This document shows positions 6,876-15,658 of a DNA stretch of 64,000 nt, in pieces (within the stretch, counting starts at the first letter, position 1; every line of letters starts with the position of its first letter). Origin of the DNA: Pseudomonas sp. PDM15 (GTDB lineage Bacteria; Pseudomonadota; Gammaproteobacteria; Pseudomonadales; Pseudomonadaceae). Under the pieces are notes generated by a model, which was given only the letters and a program-made list of their open reading frames with translations, was not told the origin of the DNA and did no database searches. The stretch spans positions 62,001 to 126,000 of the forward strand of contig NZ_JACVAA010000001.1 of assembly GCF_014851565.1 (NCBI RefSeq), written 5' to 3'. The translations under genes and the position numbers were made by a program.

Positions 6876-8672
6876 TCAGCCCTTGAGGCTGGCGATGAAG
6901 GCGCGCCAGCCGCCGAAGCTGGTGATATCCCGCGCCCCTTCGAGCGCGTAGGGCTCGCAGATGAATCCCTTGACCCAGCGCCCGTCGGCCAGCTGCAGGT
7001 TGCCGATGCCCAGTGGCGGCGGGATCTCGGCGACGAATTCGCCGAAGCGCGCCTGCGGCACATCCCATAGCTCGACGATGATCTCGGCGCCGTCCTGGGC
7101 GACGCGCGCCAGGCCCGGCTTGGGCGGCACGGTGCCAGGCAGGGCATACAGCCGGTAGCTGGCGGCGCTGGTGGTCTGCTCGACCAGCACCGCGTCGCGG
7201 GTGAGCAGCTGGAAGTTCAGCGGCATGCCGGTGAGGTGCGCGCCGACCACAGCGACCCGCACGCTGCCCGGCGCCTGGCCGATGCTCGGCTGGGCGGGCA
7301 GGGCGCGTTGGGTGGCGCCCAGCGGCAAGGCGAGGAACTGCTGCCAGCGCTGGCCGAACGCGGCCAGAGCCTGATCGTGCCAGGCGGGGGCGAGCAGGGT
7401 GATGCCGGCGGGCAGGCCATCGGCGCGGAAGCCGGCAGGCAGGGCCAGGGCGGCGAGATCGGCGAGGTTGGTGAAGTTGGTGTAGGTGCCGAACTGGCTG
7501 TTGAACAGCACCGGTTCGGCTGTCATCTCGGCGAGGGTGCGGATGGTCGGCGAGGTCGGCACCACCAGCGCGTCGAATCCGGCCAGGGTCTCGTTGATCT
7601 TGCGCGCCAGCTCGGCGCGGATGTACTCGGCCTTGTAGGCGTCGCAGGCGCTGTATTTCTCGCCATTCTCGACGATGCCGCGCACCACCGGGTTGATGTG
7701 CGCCGCGTCGACGTCTTCCAGCGCCACCGTGCGCTCGGCGACCCAGGAGCCGTAGTAGAGCTGCTCGGCCAGTTGCCGGAAGGGCGTGAAGTCGATCTCC
7801 ACCAGTTCGGCGCCCAGCTCGCGCAGCTTGCCCAGGGCCTGCTCGAACACGGCCTGGTTCTGCACATCGCCGAAGAACTCGGGCGTGGCCGGTACGGCCA
7901 GGTGCGGCTTGGCCGGCATGCCGGCCTTGGCGCTGTTGGGGTTCTTGCGGCTGTAGGCATCGCTGGCATCGAAGCCACCTGCGAGGCTAGCTACGACCTG
8001 GGCATCGGCCACGGTCAGGGCGAACACTGAGATGCAGTCCAGCGTACGGCAGGCCGGCACCAGGCCGCGGGTGGACAGCCAGCCCTTGGTCGGCTTGAGC
8101 CCGACGATATTGTTGAAGCCGGCCGGCACGCGTCCGGAGCCGGCGGTGTCGGTACCCAGGGCGAAGGCCACCAGACCGCGCGCGACCACGCTGGCGGAAC
8201 CGGAACTGGAGCCACCGCTGACGTACTCCGCATCGAAGCTGTTGGGCACCGCGCCATAGGGCGAGCGGGTGCCGACCAGGCCGGTGGCGAACTGGTCGAG
8301 GTTGGTCTTGCCGATCAGGATGGCGCCGGCGGCTCGCAGTTTGGCAACCACCGTGGCGTCGTTCTCGGCCGTATAGGCGAACTCGGGGCAGGCGGCGGTG
8401 GTTGGCCAGCCGGCGGCGTCGATGTTGTCCTTGATGGCGAAGGGCACGCCATACAGCGGCAGCTTGCTCAGGTCACCGGAGGCTTCGGCCAGGTGTTCGG
8501 CCAGGGCGTCGAGCTGGGCCTGCAGCTGAGCCGGGGTAGCCAGGGCGATCCAGGCCGGATCGTCGCTCTTCAGTTGCGCGAGCAGTTCAGCGAGCACGCT
8601 TGGTTGCAGGTTCTCGCGGCGATAGGCCTGCTGCCATTCGCCGAGGGTCCAGCCGAATCCGGGATGGGACAT
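6876..8672 (-). CDS. atzF: Allophanate hydrolase
   Basis: A 598-residue cytoplasmic enzyme that hydrolyses allophanate to ammonia and CO2. The amidase-signature domain (about 1-440) carries a Ser-cisSer-Lys triad: Lys81 (IKDNIDAAG), Ser155 (SGGSSSGSA) and Ser179 (DTAGSGR). The spacings of 74 and 24 residues equal those of Lys91/Ser165/Ser189 in AtzF of Pseudomonas sp. ADP. The C-terminal domain (about 465-598) has the allophanate-hydrolase block RVAVVGAHLTGMPLN. It is first in the operon, with AAGGA 10 bases before ATG 8672. The usual partner, urea carboxylase, is not next to it. Alternatives such as a plain amidase are unlikely because of the C-terminal domain. Confidence 0.94.
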   Translation of the reverse strand: MSHPGFGWTLGEWQQAYRRENLQPSVLAELLAQLKSDDPAWIALATPAQLQAQLDALAEHLAEASGDLSKLPLYGVPFAIKDNIDAAGWPTTAACPEFAYTAENDATVVAKLRAAGAILIGKTNLDQFATGLVGTRSPYGAVPNSFDAEYVSGGSSSGSASVVARGLVAFALGTDTAGSGRVPAGFNNIVGLKPTKGWLSTRGLVPACRTLDCISVFALTVADAQVVASLAGGFDASDAYSRKNPNSAKAGMPAKPHLAVPATPEFFGDVQNQAVFEQALGKLRELGAELVEIDFTPFRQLAEQLYYGSWVAERTVALEDVDAAHINPVVRGIVENGEKYSACDAYKAEYIRAELARKINETLAGFDALVVPTSPTIRTLAEMTAEPVLFNSQFGTYTNFTNLADLAALALPAGFRADGLPAGITLLAPAWHDQALAAFGQRWQQFLALPLGATQRALPAQPSIGQAPGSVRVAVVGAHLTGMPLNFQLLTRDAVLVEQTTSAASYRLYALPGTVPPKPGLARVAQDGAEIIVELWDVPQARFGEFVAEIPPPLGIGNLQLADGRWVKGFICEPYALEGARDITSFGGWRAFIASLKG

Positions 8673-8687
8673 CTTTCTAGATTCCTT

Positions 8688-8699
8688 CTTGTATCCAAG
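8688..8699. promoter_or_regulatory. Candidate GntR operator upstream of atzF
   Basis: CTTGTATCCAAG is a 12-base near-perfect palindrome (arms CTTG/CAAG around TATC) and fits the yTTGTAtxCAAr pattern of FCD-type GntR operators. It lies 16-27 bases before the atzF ATG and about 3-14 bases after the transcription start predicted from the sigma-54 element. A bound GntR protein there would block initiation or clearance. Assignment to the gntR at 6101-6871 is inferred. Confidence 0.45.
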
Positions 8700-8712
8700 T
8701 TGGAATTCCCAG

Positions 8713-8729
8713 AGCAGATGTTGTGCCAG
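8713..8729 (-). promoter_or_regulatory. Sigma-54 (RpoN) promoter of the atzF-gntR-urt operon
   Basis: On the minus strand the sequence reads CTGGCACAACATCTGCT. It matches yTGGCACg-N4-TTGCw with GG and GC elements exactly 12 bases apart and one mismatch in the -12 box (CTGC for TTGC) plus A for the G after CAC. The predicted start is near 8702, giving a 5' leader of about 30 bases before atzF. Sigma-54 with NtrC is the expected control for urea uptake. Only NtrC half-sites (such as GCACCA on the minus strand, 8821-8826) were seen upstream. Confidence 0.6.
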
Positions 8730-8844
8730 TTCTATAACTGATTGTTTTGTAAGCTATTTATCTCCAGTGCGCGCGTGCAAAGAGCCGCCGCCGCCCCGTT
8801 TGGGGGCCGACGGGCCGGGGTGGTGCGCTAGGAGGGGGCGGGAG

Positions 8845-9441
8845 TCAGGGGGCGAGGTAGCCGCGCACGCCGGTGAAGATGATCTGCGCGGCCAGGGCGC
8901 AGACGAACAGGCCCATCAGGCGGCTGAGAATCTGCAGGCCCTGCTGGCCGAGTAGGCGCTCGACCTTGTCGGAGAGATACAGCACCAGGCCGACGGTGGC
9001 GCTGGCAATGGCGATGGCGATGATGGCGGACAGCTTGTCGTCCCACTCCGGCTGGCTGATGCCCATCACCAGCAGCGCACCGATGGTGCCGGGACCGACG
9101 GTGAGCGGAATTGTCAGCGGCACGATGGTGACGTCCTGCTGCACGTTGTCGGCCTGCACCGCCGACTTGCCTTGGGCCATGCCCAGGGCGGAGATGAACA
9201 GCACGCTACCGGCGCCGATGCGGAAGGCGTCGGCGGTGATGCCGAAGATCTCGAAGATGGTCTGGCCGAACAGGTAGAGCAGCACGCTGGACACCAGGGT
9301 GCCGAGTGCCACCTTCCAGGCCAGCCTCTTGCGCTCCTTGGCGCTGTAGCCCGGGGTCAGGCTGATGAAGCAGGACAGCACGAAGAACGGGCTGTAGAGG
9401 ACCAGCATCTTCAGATAGACGGTGAACAGCAGCGACAGCAT
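8845..9441 (-). CDS. MarC-family (NAAT) integral membrane protein
   Basis: A 198-residue inner-membrane protein with about six hydrophobic segments. It has the MarC-family opening (LYSPFFVLSCFISLTPGYSA) and the central FRIGAGSVLFISALGMAQGK and LTIPLTVGPGTIGALLVMG blocks with conserved Pro and Gly. Despite the name, MarC proteins have no proven role in multiple antibiotic resistance; small-molecule transport is suspected. It lies between retS and atzF on the same strand, with 65 bases to retS and about 172 to atzF. The sigma-54 element sits downstream of its stop, so it is probably not part of the urea operon. Confidence 0.88.
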   Translation of the reverse strand: MLSLLFTVYLKMLVLYSPFFVLSCFISLTPGYSAKERKRLAWKVALGTLVSSVLLYLFGQTIFEIFGITADAFRIGAGSVLFISALGMAQGKSAVQADNVQQDVTIVPLTIPLTVGPGTIGALLVMGISQPEWDDKLSAIIAIAIASATVGLVLYLSDKVERLLGQQGLQILSRLMGLFVCALAAQIIFTGVRGYLAP

Positions 9442-9506
9442 GGACAGGGCTCTTCAGGGGCAGACGGGCACAGCATAGAAGGCGATGGTCGACCACCGCC
9501 AGCCTA

Positions 9507-12275
9507 TCAGGAGGGCAGGGCGTCGCGCTGGCGGCGTTCGCGTTCGCCCACCCAGTGGGCGATCAGGTCACGCAGTTGCGACATCTCCACCGGCTTGGAC
9601 ATGTGACCGTCCATGCCGACCTGGCGCGCGCGCTCCTTGTGCTCGGCGAGGATGTGCGCGGTCAGTGCCACCACCGGCGTGCGCTCGCGCTGCTCGCGCT
9701 GCTCCCAGGCGCGCAGCTGCTCGGTGGCGGAGAAGCCATCGAGCACCGGCATCTCGCAATCCATCAGCACCAGGTCGTACTGCTGCTCCTGCATGGCGCG
9801 CAGGGCTTCCTCGCCGTTGCTGGCGGTATCAGGGCGCAGGTTGAGCTTGCTCAGCATGCCGCGGATGACCTTGGTGGAAATGCTGTTGTCCTCGGCGACC
9901 AGAATGCGGAAGTCTTCGGGCACCTGCAGCGGCCCGCTGTCGACCTGCAGCTGTTGCGGCGCGCCGGCCTGGCGCTGGGCCAGCTCGTCGGCCAGGGTGG
10001 TCTTCAGCGTGTAACCGGCCACCGGCTTGGCCAGGATGCGCTTGATCCCGGCGTTGCGCGCGATGATCTTGCTCGGCGCGTTGCTGATGCCGGTGAGCAT
10101 GATCAGCAGGATGTCATGGTTGAGGTTGGGGTCTTCCTTGATCTTGGCGGCCAGTTGCATGCCGGTCATGCCGGGCATTTCCTGGTCCAGCAGCACCGCA
10201 TCGAAGAACTCGCGAAGGTGCGCCTTGGTACGCAGCAGGGCCAGGGCCTCCTTGCCGGACGCCACGGCGCTGACCTGCAGACCCCAGGCCGTGCACTGCT
10301 GCTGCAGCACCTTGCGGCAGGTCTCGTTGTCGTCCACCACCAGCAGGCGCGCGCCCTGCAGCGGGCCGTCGAGATCGGCGGTGGGTTGTTCCAGGCGTTG
10401 CGGGTCGAGCGGCAGGGTCAGCCACAGGGTGCTGCCGGCGCTGCCGCCGCTCTGCACGCCGAACTCGCCTTCCATCAGGCGCACCAACTGGCGCGCGATG
10501 ATCAGGCCCAGGCGGCCGCCGAGCTTGCTGGCGCTGAGGAAGTCGCTGCTGTGCAGCTGGGTGTTGAGCAACGCGTCGCGCTCGCTCGGCTCCAGCGGAC
10601 GGCCGCTGTCCTGCACGGCGATGCGCAGGCGTGGTTCCTTGGCTTCGCTGTCCAGCGCCACCACCAGCAGGATCTCGCCCTCGTCGGTCTGGCGGAAGGC
10701 GTTGTCCAGCAGGCTCATGAGAATCTGCCGCAGGCGCGTCGGGTCGCCGCTGATTACGCGCGGCACCTGCGGCTGGGTGAAGCTGATCAGCTCGACCTTC
10801 TGCTGCTCGGCCTTGGCGCGGAAGATGTCCAGGCAGTCGTCGATCAGCGCATTGAGGTCGAACTGCACGTCGTCCAGCTCGATCTGCCCGGACTCCAGCT
10901 TGGAGATGTCGAGAATCTCGTTGATCAGGGTCAGCAGCTCGTTGCCGGAGCTGTGGATGGTCTGCACGTAGTCGCGCTGCTTGGCCGACAGCGGAGTGCC
11001 GAGCAGCAGCTCGGTCATGCCCAGCACGCCGTTCATGGGGGTGCGGATCTCGTGGCTCATCTTGGCCAGGAACTCGGCCTTGGCCTTCAGCTCGGCGCTG
11101 GTGGCGGCCTCGCTGGTGCGGCGGAACAGGGTGTCGCTCTGAATCTGCCGCTGGCGCTCGGACAGCGCGATGCTGAGCACCAGGCCGGCGACCATGGCCA
11201 CGCTGAACAGGCTCAGCACCAGCCAGCCGGGGTTGAGCTGGTCGAAGCCGAACAGCACCGGGCCGAGGGTGGCGAAGCCGATATCGAAGATCAGCATGCC
11301 GGCGAAGATCAGGCGCGCCGGGCGATAGCCGCCGCGCCAGTGCACGAAGGCCACGGCCGGCACGGTCAGCGCTACCAGCACCACCAGGCCGTAGACCAAC
11401 CAGCTGTGCCAGAACAGGCCGCTGAAACCGATCATGGCGGCGGCCGCGGCGAGCACGGCGAATTCCAGGTGCAGCACGTGACGCAGCGCGCTGCGCTCGG
11501 CTGGGCTGCCGCTGAAGAAGAAGCGGGTGTAGCCGAGGATGCACAGGGCGGCGGTCAGCGCCGCCAGGTCGGCGATCAGCGACTGGTTGTAGCTCTGCTC
11601 CGGCAGCAGCACTGCCAGCAGGCCGATATTGGCGGTGGCGCACAGGGCCAGGGCGACGTGCATGCCGGCCAGCCACAAGTTGCTGGCGGTCGGCGAGTAG
11701 GCCATGCGCAGCAGGTTGAACAGGGCCAGCAGCAGCAGGCCGCCGAGCAGGGCGCCGAACAGGTAGGCCGGCTTCTCTTGGGCGACCAGCTGGGTCTCGT
11801 CGATCACCTTGAACCACATCATCAGCGCGTGGTTGGAGGTCATGCGCAGGTAGGCGACCCGCGGCTGGTTGTCGTTGGGCAGGCTGAACAGGTAGGCCCG
11901 CGACGGCAGCGGCCGCGAGCTGAGGGTCAGGGCCTCGCCGGTGCGCAGCTGCTGCTCCAGTACGCCATCCTTGACTAGGTAGAAGTCCAGGTGCTGCACG
12001 CGCGGAGCGAACAGCCACAGCCAGTGCGGAGCGGAGAGGGCGGTGGTGTCGACTTTCAGCCAGATGGCCTGGGGCGAAGCGGGGAGGGTGAAGGCGAGGC
12101 GGTCGAGGGGCTGGAAGCGCGAGCTCTGGGCCTGGACCTCGTCGAAGGTCAGCTGGGCCGACTTGTCGAGCAGGATCGACCAGCTTTCCTCGGCCGTCGG
12201 CGCAGCCGTGGCCATAGCCGGCAGACCCAGGAGCAGGCTGACGATAAGTCCTGTGGCGATCCAGAGCCGATGCAC
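9507..12275 (-). CDS. retS: Hybrid sensor kinase RetS
   Basis: About 922 residues from GTG 12275 (AAGAAGGG eight bases before), which gives a clean signal peptide. The open frame extends 18 codons further. Order of parts: periplasmic 7TMR-DISMED2 domain (about 25-165), seven-helix membrane domain (about 170-375), HisKA with His408 in [11 protein letters not shown], HATPase, then two receiver domains with Asp697 (LLDQEMPG) and Asp839 (LMDCEMP). This is the RetS layout, and the neighbours purD-purH-fis match its PAO1 locus. RetS counters GacS and so lowers rsmY/rsmZ, favouring acute over biofilm behaviour. The ATP-binding boxes look degenerate (DSGRP; GGRLGL in place of GTGLGL), fitting its mainly non-catalytic action on GacS. 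Confidence 0.93.
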   Translation of the reverse strand: MHRLWIATGLIVSLLLGLPAMATAAPTAEESWSILLDKSAQLTFDEVQAQSSRFQPLDRLAFTLPASPQAIWLKVDTTALSAPHWLWLFAPRVQHLDFYLVKDGVLEQQLRTGEALTLSSRPLPSRAYLFSLPNDNQPRVAYLRMTSNHALMMWFKVIDETQLVAQEKPAYLFGALLGGLLLLALFNLLRMAYSPTASNLWLAGMHVALALCATANIGLLAVLLPEQSYNQSLIADLAALTAALCILGYTRFFFSGSPAERSALRHVLHLEFAVLAAAAAMIGFSGLFWHSWLVYGLVVLVALTVPAVAFVHWRGGYRPARLIFAGMLIFDIGFATLGPVLFGFDQLNPGWLVLSLFSVAMVAGLVLSIALSERQRQIQSDTLFRRTSEAATSAELKAKAEFLAKMSHEIRTPMNGVLGMTELLLGTPLSAKQRDYVQTIHSSGNELLTLINEILDISKLESGQIELDDVQFDLNALIDDCLDIFRAKAEQQKVELISFTQPQVPRVISGDPTRLRQILMSLLDNAFRQTDEGEILLVVALDSEAKEPRLRIAVQDSGRPLEPSERDALLNTQLHSSDFLSASKLGGRLGLIIARQLVRLMEGEFGVQSGGSAGSTLWLTLPLDPQRLEQPTADLDGPLQGARLLVVDDNETCRKVLQQQCTAWGLQVSAVASGKEALALLRTKAHLREFFDAVLLDQEMPGMTGMQLAAKIKEDPNLNHDILLIMLTGISNAPSKIIARNAGIKRILAKPVAGYTLKTTLADELAQRQAGAPQQLQVDSGPLQVPEDFRILVAEDNSISTKVIRGMLSKLNLRPDTASNGEEALRAMQEQQYDLVLMDCEMPVLDGFSATEQLRAWEQREQRERTPVVALTAHILAEHKERARQVGMDGHMSKPVEMSQLRDLIAHWVGERERRQRDALPS

Positions 12276-12594
12276 GGCGGAGTCCCTTCTTCGATAGATT
12301 TCCGGATTATAGCTATGGGTAATACACAAAAGGCAGTCGTGGCGGCGGCCTTAGTGGGAGCTTTACCGCATCTTTACCCTGTAACCCGTCCCGAATCGGC
12401 AATCGAGACGGTCTTGCCCGGGGCGTTCGCGCACGGCGCAGGCGCCTACCACAGATTTGCCGGACATTAGACTAAGGTCTAATGCCGCTCATGCAACGCC
12501 CGACTAGCCTTCCTGGTCAGAACAATCACAAGAAAAGACGTCCGGGTAAAGGGCGATCCTCGCTCTCTGCCGACTGGCGTCGGGAGGCACCCCC
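12276..12594. other. Divergent intergenic region between retS and the MHS transporter
   Basis: 319 bases without a credible gene. It must hold the promoters of both flanking genes. The one clear element is the ATTAGAC/GTCTAAT dyad at 12466-12483. The retS side (12276-12350) is relatively AT-rich (ATTTCCGGATTATAGCTATGG). A GGGAGG ribosome-binding site precedes the transporter ATG at 12595. I see no tRNA, small ORF with a good start, or terminator in it. Confidence 0.6.
12466..12483. promoter_or_regulatory. Perfect dyad ATTAGAC-TAAG-GTCTAAT upstream of MHS transporter
   Basis: Seven-base perfect arms around a four-base centre, about 112 bases before the transporter start. The size and symmetry suit a dimeric regulator, but which one is unknown. 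It stands out from GC-rich surroundings. It is not followed by a T tract, so it is unlikely to be a terminator. Confidence 0.5.
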
Positions 12595-14271
12595 ATGAGC
12601 GTAGCAACGGCAGACGCCGGCCAGGCACAGGCCGGACCCATGACCGCCGAGGAGCGAAAAGTCATTTTCGCCTCATCCCTCGGCACCGTCTTCGAGTGGT
12701 ACGACTTCTACCTGTACGGTTCTCTCTCGGCGATCATCGCGGCGCAGTTCTTCTCCGGGGTAAACCCGACCGCGGCCTTTATCTTCGCCCTCATGGCCTT
12801 TGCCGCCGGTTTCGCGGTACGGCCGTTCGGCGCGATCTTCTTCGGGCGCCTGGGCGACCTGGTCGGGCGCAAGTACACCTTCCTCATCACCATCATGATC
12901 ATGGGCCTGTCGACCTTCATCGTCGGCATCCTGCCCTCGTATGCCAGTTGGGGCATCGCGGCGCCGATCATCCTCATTGTCCTGCGGCTGTTCCAGGGCC
13001 TGGCCCTGGGTGGCGAGTACGGTGGCGCGGCGACCTACGTGGCCGAGCATGCACCACACGGGCGGCGCGGCTTCTATACATCGTGGATCCAGACCACCGC
13101 CACGCTGGGCCTGTTCCTCTCGCTGCTGGTGATCCTTGGCACCCGCACCTGGCTGGGCGAGGAAGCGTTCGCCGCCTGGGGCTGGCGCATCCCGTTCCTG
13201 CTGTCGATCCTGCTGCTGGCCATCTCGGTGTGGATTCGCCTGACCCTCAGCGAGAGCCCGGCCTTCAAGAAGATGAAGGAGGAGGGCAAGACCTCCAAGG
13301 CGCCGCTGACCGAGGCCTTCGGCCGCTGGGAGAATGCCAAGGTGGCGCTGGTCGCCCTGTTCGGCGGCACCGCCGGCCAGGCGGTGGTCTGGTACACGGG
13401 GCAGTTCTACGCGCTGTTCTTCCTGACCCAGACGCTCAAGGTGGAGGCCGCCACGGCGAATATCCTGATCGCCCTGTCGCTGCTGATCGGCACGCCGTTC
13501 TTCATCGTGTTCGGCTGGCTGTCGGACAAGATCGGGCGCAAGCCGATCATCCTCGGCGGCTGCCTGATTGCGGCGCTGACCTACTTCCCGCTGTTCGGTC
13601 TGATCACTCACTACGCCAACCCGGCGCTGGAGCAGGCCCAGGTCTCGGCGCCAGTGACAGTGGTGGCCGACCCCAACGAATGCTCGTTCCAGTTCAACCC
13701 GGTGGGCACCTCGAAGTTCGTCACCTCGTGCGACATCGCCAAGGGCTTCCTGGCGCGCAACTCGGTGAACTACGCCAACGAGGAAGCGCCGGCTGGCACC
13801 CCGGCAAGCATCCGTATCGGCGAGCAGACCATCGCTTCGTTCTCCGGCGCCGGCATGCCGGCCGATCAGTTCAAGGCGCAGTCCGATGCCTTCAACGCCA
13901 AGATGACCGAGGTTATCCGCAGCGCCGGCTACCCGGCCAAGGCCGATCCGGCGCAGATCAACACGCCGATGCTTGTGCTGCTGCTCACCGTGCTGGTGCT
14001 GTTCGTGACCATGGTCTATGGCCCCATCGCCGCGCTGCTGGTGGAGCTGTTCCCGACGCGCATCCGCTACACGGCGATGTCGCTGCCGTACCACATCGGC
14101 AATGGCTGGTTCGGTGGCTTCCTGCCGACCACCGCCTTCGCCATGGTCGCCGCCACCGGCAACATCTACTACGGGCTGTGGTACCCGATCGTGGTAGCGG
14201 TGATGACCTTCGTCATCGGCCTGTTCCTGATGCCGGAGACCAAGGATCGCGACCTGCGCAACTGGCACTGA
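12595..14271 (+). CDS. MFS transporter of the metabolite:H+ symporter (MHS) family
   Basis: A 558-residue inner-membrane transporter. The opening FASSLGTVFEWYDFYLYGSL and the loop motif GRLGDLVGRKYTF are hallmarks of the MHS family (ProP, KgtP, ShiA and relatives), which take up organic acids, betaines or proline with protons. A second loop motif, GWLSDKIGRKP, marks the half-way repeat. Length exceeds the usual 430-500 because of a hydrophilic insert (about residues 345-455) between late membrane helices, with Cys363 and Cys379. Substrate cannot be read from sequence. It sits between purD and retS, where PAO1 has no such gene, and shares a bidirectional terminator with purD. A dyad lies in its promoter region. 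Confidence 0.9.
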   Translation: MSVATADAGQAQAGPMTAEERKVIFASSLGTVFEWYDFYLYGSLSAIIAAQFFSGVNPTAAFIFALMAFAAGFAVRPFGAIFFGRLGDLVGRKYTFLITIMIMGLSTFIVGILPSYASWGIAAPIILIVLRLFQGLALGGEYGGAATYVAEHAPHGRRGFYTSWIQTTATLGLFLSLLVILGTRTWLGEEAFAAWGWRIPFLLSILLLAISVWIRLTLSESPAFKKMKEEGKTSKAPLTEAFGRWENAKVALVALFGGTAGQAVVWYTGQFYALFFLTQTLKVEAATANILIALSLLIGTPFFIVFGWLSDKIGRKPIILGGCLIAALTYFPLFGLITHYANPALEQAQVSAPVTVVADPNECSFQFNPVGTSKFVTSCDIAKGFLARNSVNYANEEAPAGTPASIRIGEQTIASFSGAGMPADQFKAQSDAFNAKMTEVIRSAGYPAKADPAQINTPMLVLLLTVLVLFVTMVYGPIAALLVELFPTRIRYTAMSLPYHIGNGWFGGFLPTTAFAMVAATGNIYYGLWYPIVVAVMTFVIGLFLMPETKDRDLRNWH

Positions 14272-14286
14272 TCGCCACGCAGAAAC

Positions 14287-14317
14287 GAAAAGGCCCCGCA
14301 GTGCGGGGCCTTTTTCC
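14287..14317. terminator. Bidirectional terminator between MHS transporter and purD
   Basis: GAAAAGGCCCCGC-AGT-GCGGGGCCTTTTT: a nine-base perfect GC-rich stem (14291-14299 with 14303-14311) flanked by AAAA and TTTTT, so it works for both convergent genes. It lies 16 bases after the transporter stop and 12 before the purD stop. Confidence 0.88.
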
Positions 14318-14328
14318 ATCGGCTGAAA

Positions 14329-15621
14329 TCAGCCTTCGCCGTTCTCGCGGGCAATGGCGCGGTAGCCGATGTCGGTGCGGTAGAAACTGCCGTTCCAGCG
14401 GATCTGCTCGGCCAGGCGATAGGCCTGCTGCTGGGCGTCGGACACGCTCTTGCCGATGGCGGTGGCGCACAGTACGCGGCCGCCGGCGGTGACGATTTCA
14501 CCGGCTGCGTTCAGCGCGGTACCGGCGTGGAACACCTTGCCGTCGATCTTGGCAGCGGCGTCCAGGCCTTCGATCACATCGCCCTTGGCATAGTCGGCCG
14601 GGTAACCGCCGGCGGCGATCACCACGCCCACGGTCGGACGCGGGTCCCAGGTGGCTTCGACCTTGTCCAGCGCCTTGGCCAGGGCGGCCTCGACCAGCAG
14701 CACCAGGGAGCTTTCCAGACGGACCATGATCGGCTGGGTTTCCGGGTCGCCGAAGCGGCAGTTGAACTCGATGACTTTCGGCTTGCCGGCCTTGTCGATC
14801 ATCAGCCCGGCGTAGAGGAAGCCGGTGTAGACGTTACCTTCGCTGGCCATGCCGCGCACGGTCGGATAGATCACTTCGTCCATCACGCGCTGGTGCACGT
14901 CGGCGGTGACCACCGGGGCCGGCGAGTAGGCGCCCATGCCGCCGGTGTTCGGGCCGGTGTCGGCGTCGCCTACACGCTTGTGGTCCTGGCTGGTGGCCAT
15001 CGGCAGCACGTTCTCGCCGTCGACCATGACGATGAAGCTGGCTTCTTCGCCGTCGAGGAACTCCTCGATCACCACACGCGCGCCGGCATCGCCGAAGGCG
15101 TTGCCCGACAGCATGTCGCGCACGGCCTCTTCTGCCTCTTCCAGGGTCATGGCGACGATCACGCCCTTGCCGGCCGCCAGGCCGTCGGCCTTGACCACGA
15201 TCGGCGCGCCCTTCTCACGCAGGTAGGCCAGGGCCGGCTCGACTTCGGTGAAGTTCTGGTAGTCGGCAGTGGGGATCGCGTGGCGGGCGAGGAAGTCCTT
15301 GGTGAAGGCCTTGGAGCCTTCCAGCTGAGCTGCGGCGGCGGTGGGGCCGAAGATGTCCAGCTTGCGGGCGCGGAACAGATCGACCACGCCTTTCACCAGC
15401 GGCGCTTCCGGGCCGACGATGGTCAGCTGCACGTTCTTCTCGGCGAAGTCGGCCAACTGCTCGATGGCCAGCACGTCGATGGCGACGTTCTCGCACTTGG
15501 CTTCGGTGGCGGTGCCGGCGTTGCCCGGGGCGACGAAGACCTTCTCGACGCGCTTGTCCTGTGCCACTTTCCAGGCCAGGGCGTGCTCGCGGCCGCCGCT
15601 GCCGATGATCAATACGTTCAT
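14329..15621 (-). CDS. purD: Phosphoribosylamine-glycine ligase
   Basis: A 430-residue ATP-grasp enzyme that joins phosphoribosylamine and glycine in step two of purine synthesis. It begins MNVLIIGSGGREHALAWK (nucleotide-binding fold). It has the ATP-grasp lid and metal site (VVKADGLAAGKGV near 160-172; EFNCRFGDPETQ near 288-299) and the PurD stretch HKRVGDADTGPNTGGMGAYS. Length is normal. It lies downstream of purH on the same strand with a 219-base gap that contains repeats, so it may be cotranscribed or have its own promoter. Confidence 0.97.
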   Translation of the reverse strand: MNVLIIGSGGREHALAWKVAQDKRVEKVFVAPGNAGTATEAKCENVAIDVLAIEQLADFAEKNVQLTIVGPEAPLVKGVVDLFRARKLDIFGPTAAAAQLEGSKAFTKDFLARHAIPTADYQNFTEVEPALAYLREKGAPIVVKADGLAAGKGVIVAMTLEEAEEAVRDMLSGNAFGDAGARVVIEEFLDGEEASFIVMVDGENVLPMATSQDHKRVGDADTGPNTGGMGAYSPAPVVTADVHQRVMDEVIYPTVRGMASEGNVYTGFLYAGLMIDKAGKPKVIEFNCRFGDPETQPIMVRLESSLVLLVEAALAKALDKVEATWDPRPTVGVVIAAGGYPADYAKGDVIEGLDAAAKIDGKVFHAGTALNAAGEIVTAGGRVLCATAIGKSVSDAQQQAYRLAEQIRWNGSFYRTDIGYRAIARENGEG

Positions 15622-15658
15622 GTTGCTCTCCCAGTGGAGGCGGGCCTTGAGCCCGTTT

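Noticed and set aside
6872..7147. N-terminal extension of the GntR regulator into atzF
   Set aside because: Arg/Ser-rich shadow of atzF; the GntR fold starts at residue 8 of the shorter protein with ATG 6871.
8818..8832. NtrC binding site upstream of the sigma-54 promoter
   Set aside because: Only a GCACCA half-site is visible; the matching GGTGC half at the proper distance is missing, so it is not listed as a feature.
9555..11978. 807-codon plus-strand frame antisense to retS
   Set aside because: Low-complexity Gln/Ala/Gly translation, no start signal, and full coverage by the well-supported retS.
12673..14319. 548-codon minus-strand frame antisense to the MHS transporter
   Set aside because: Arg/Gln/Asp-rich mirror frame without motifs; the sense strand has clear MHS transporter motifs.
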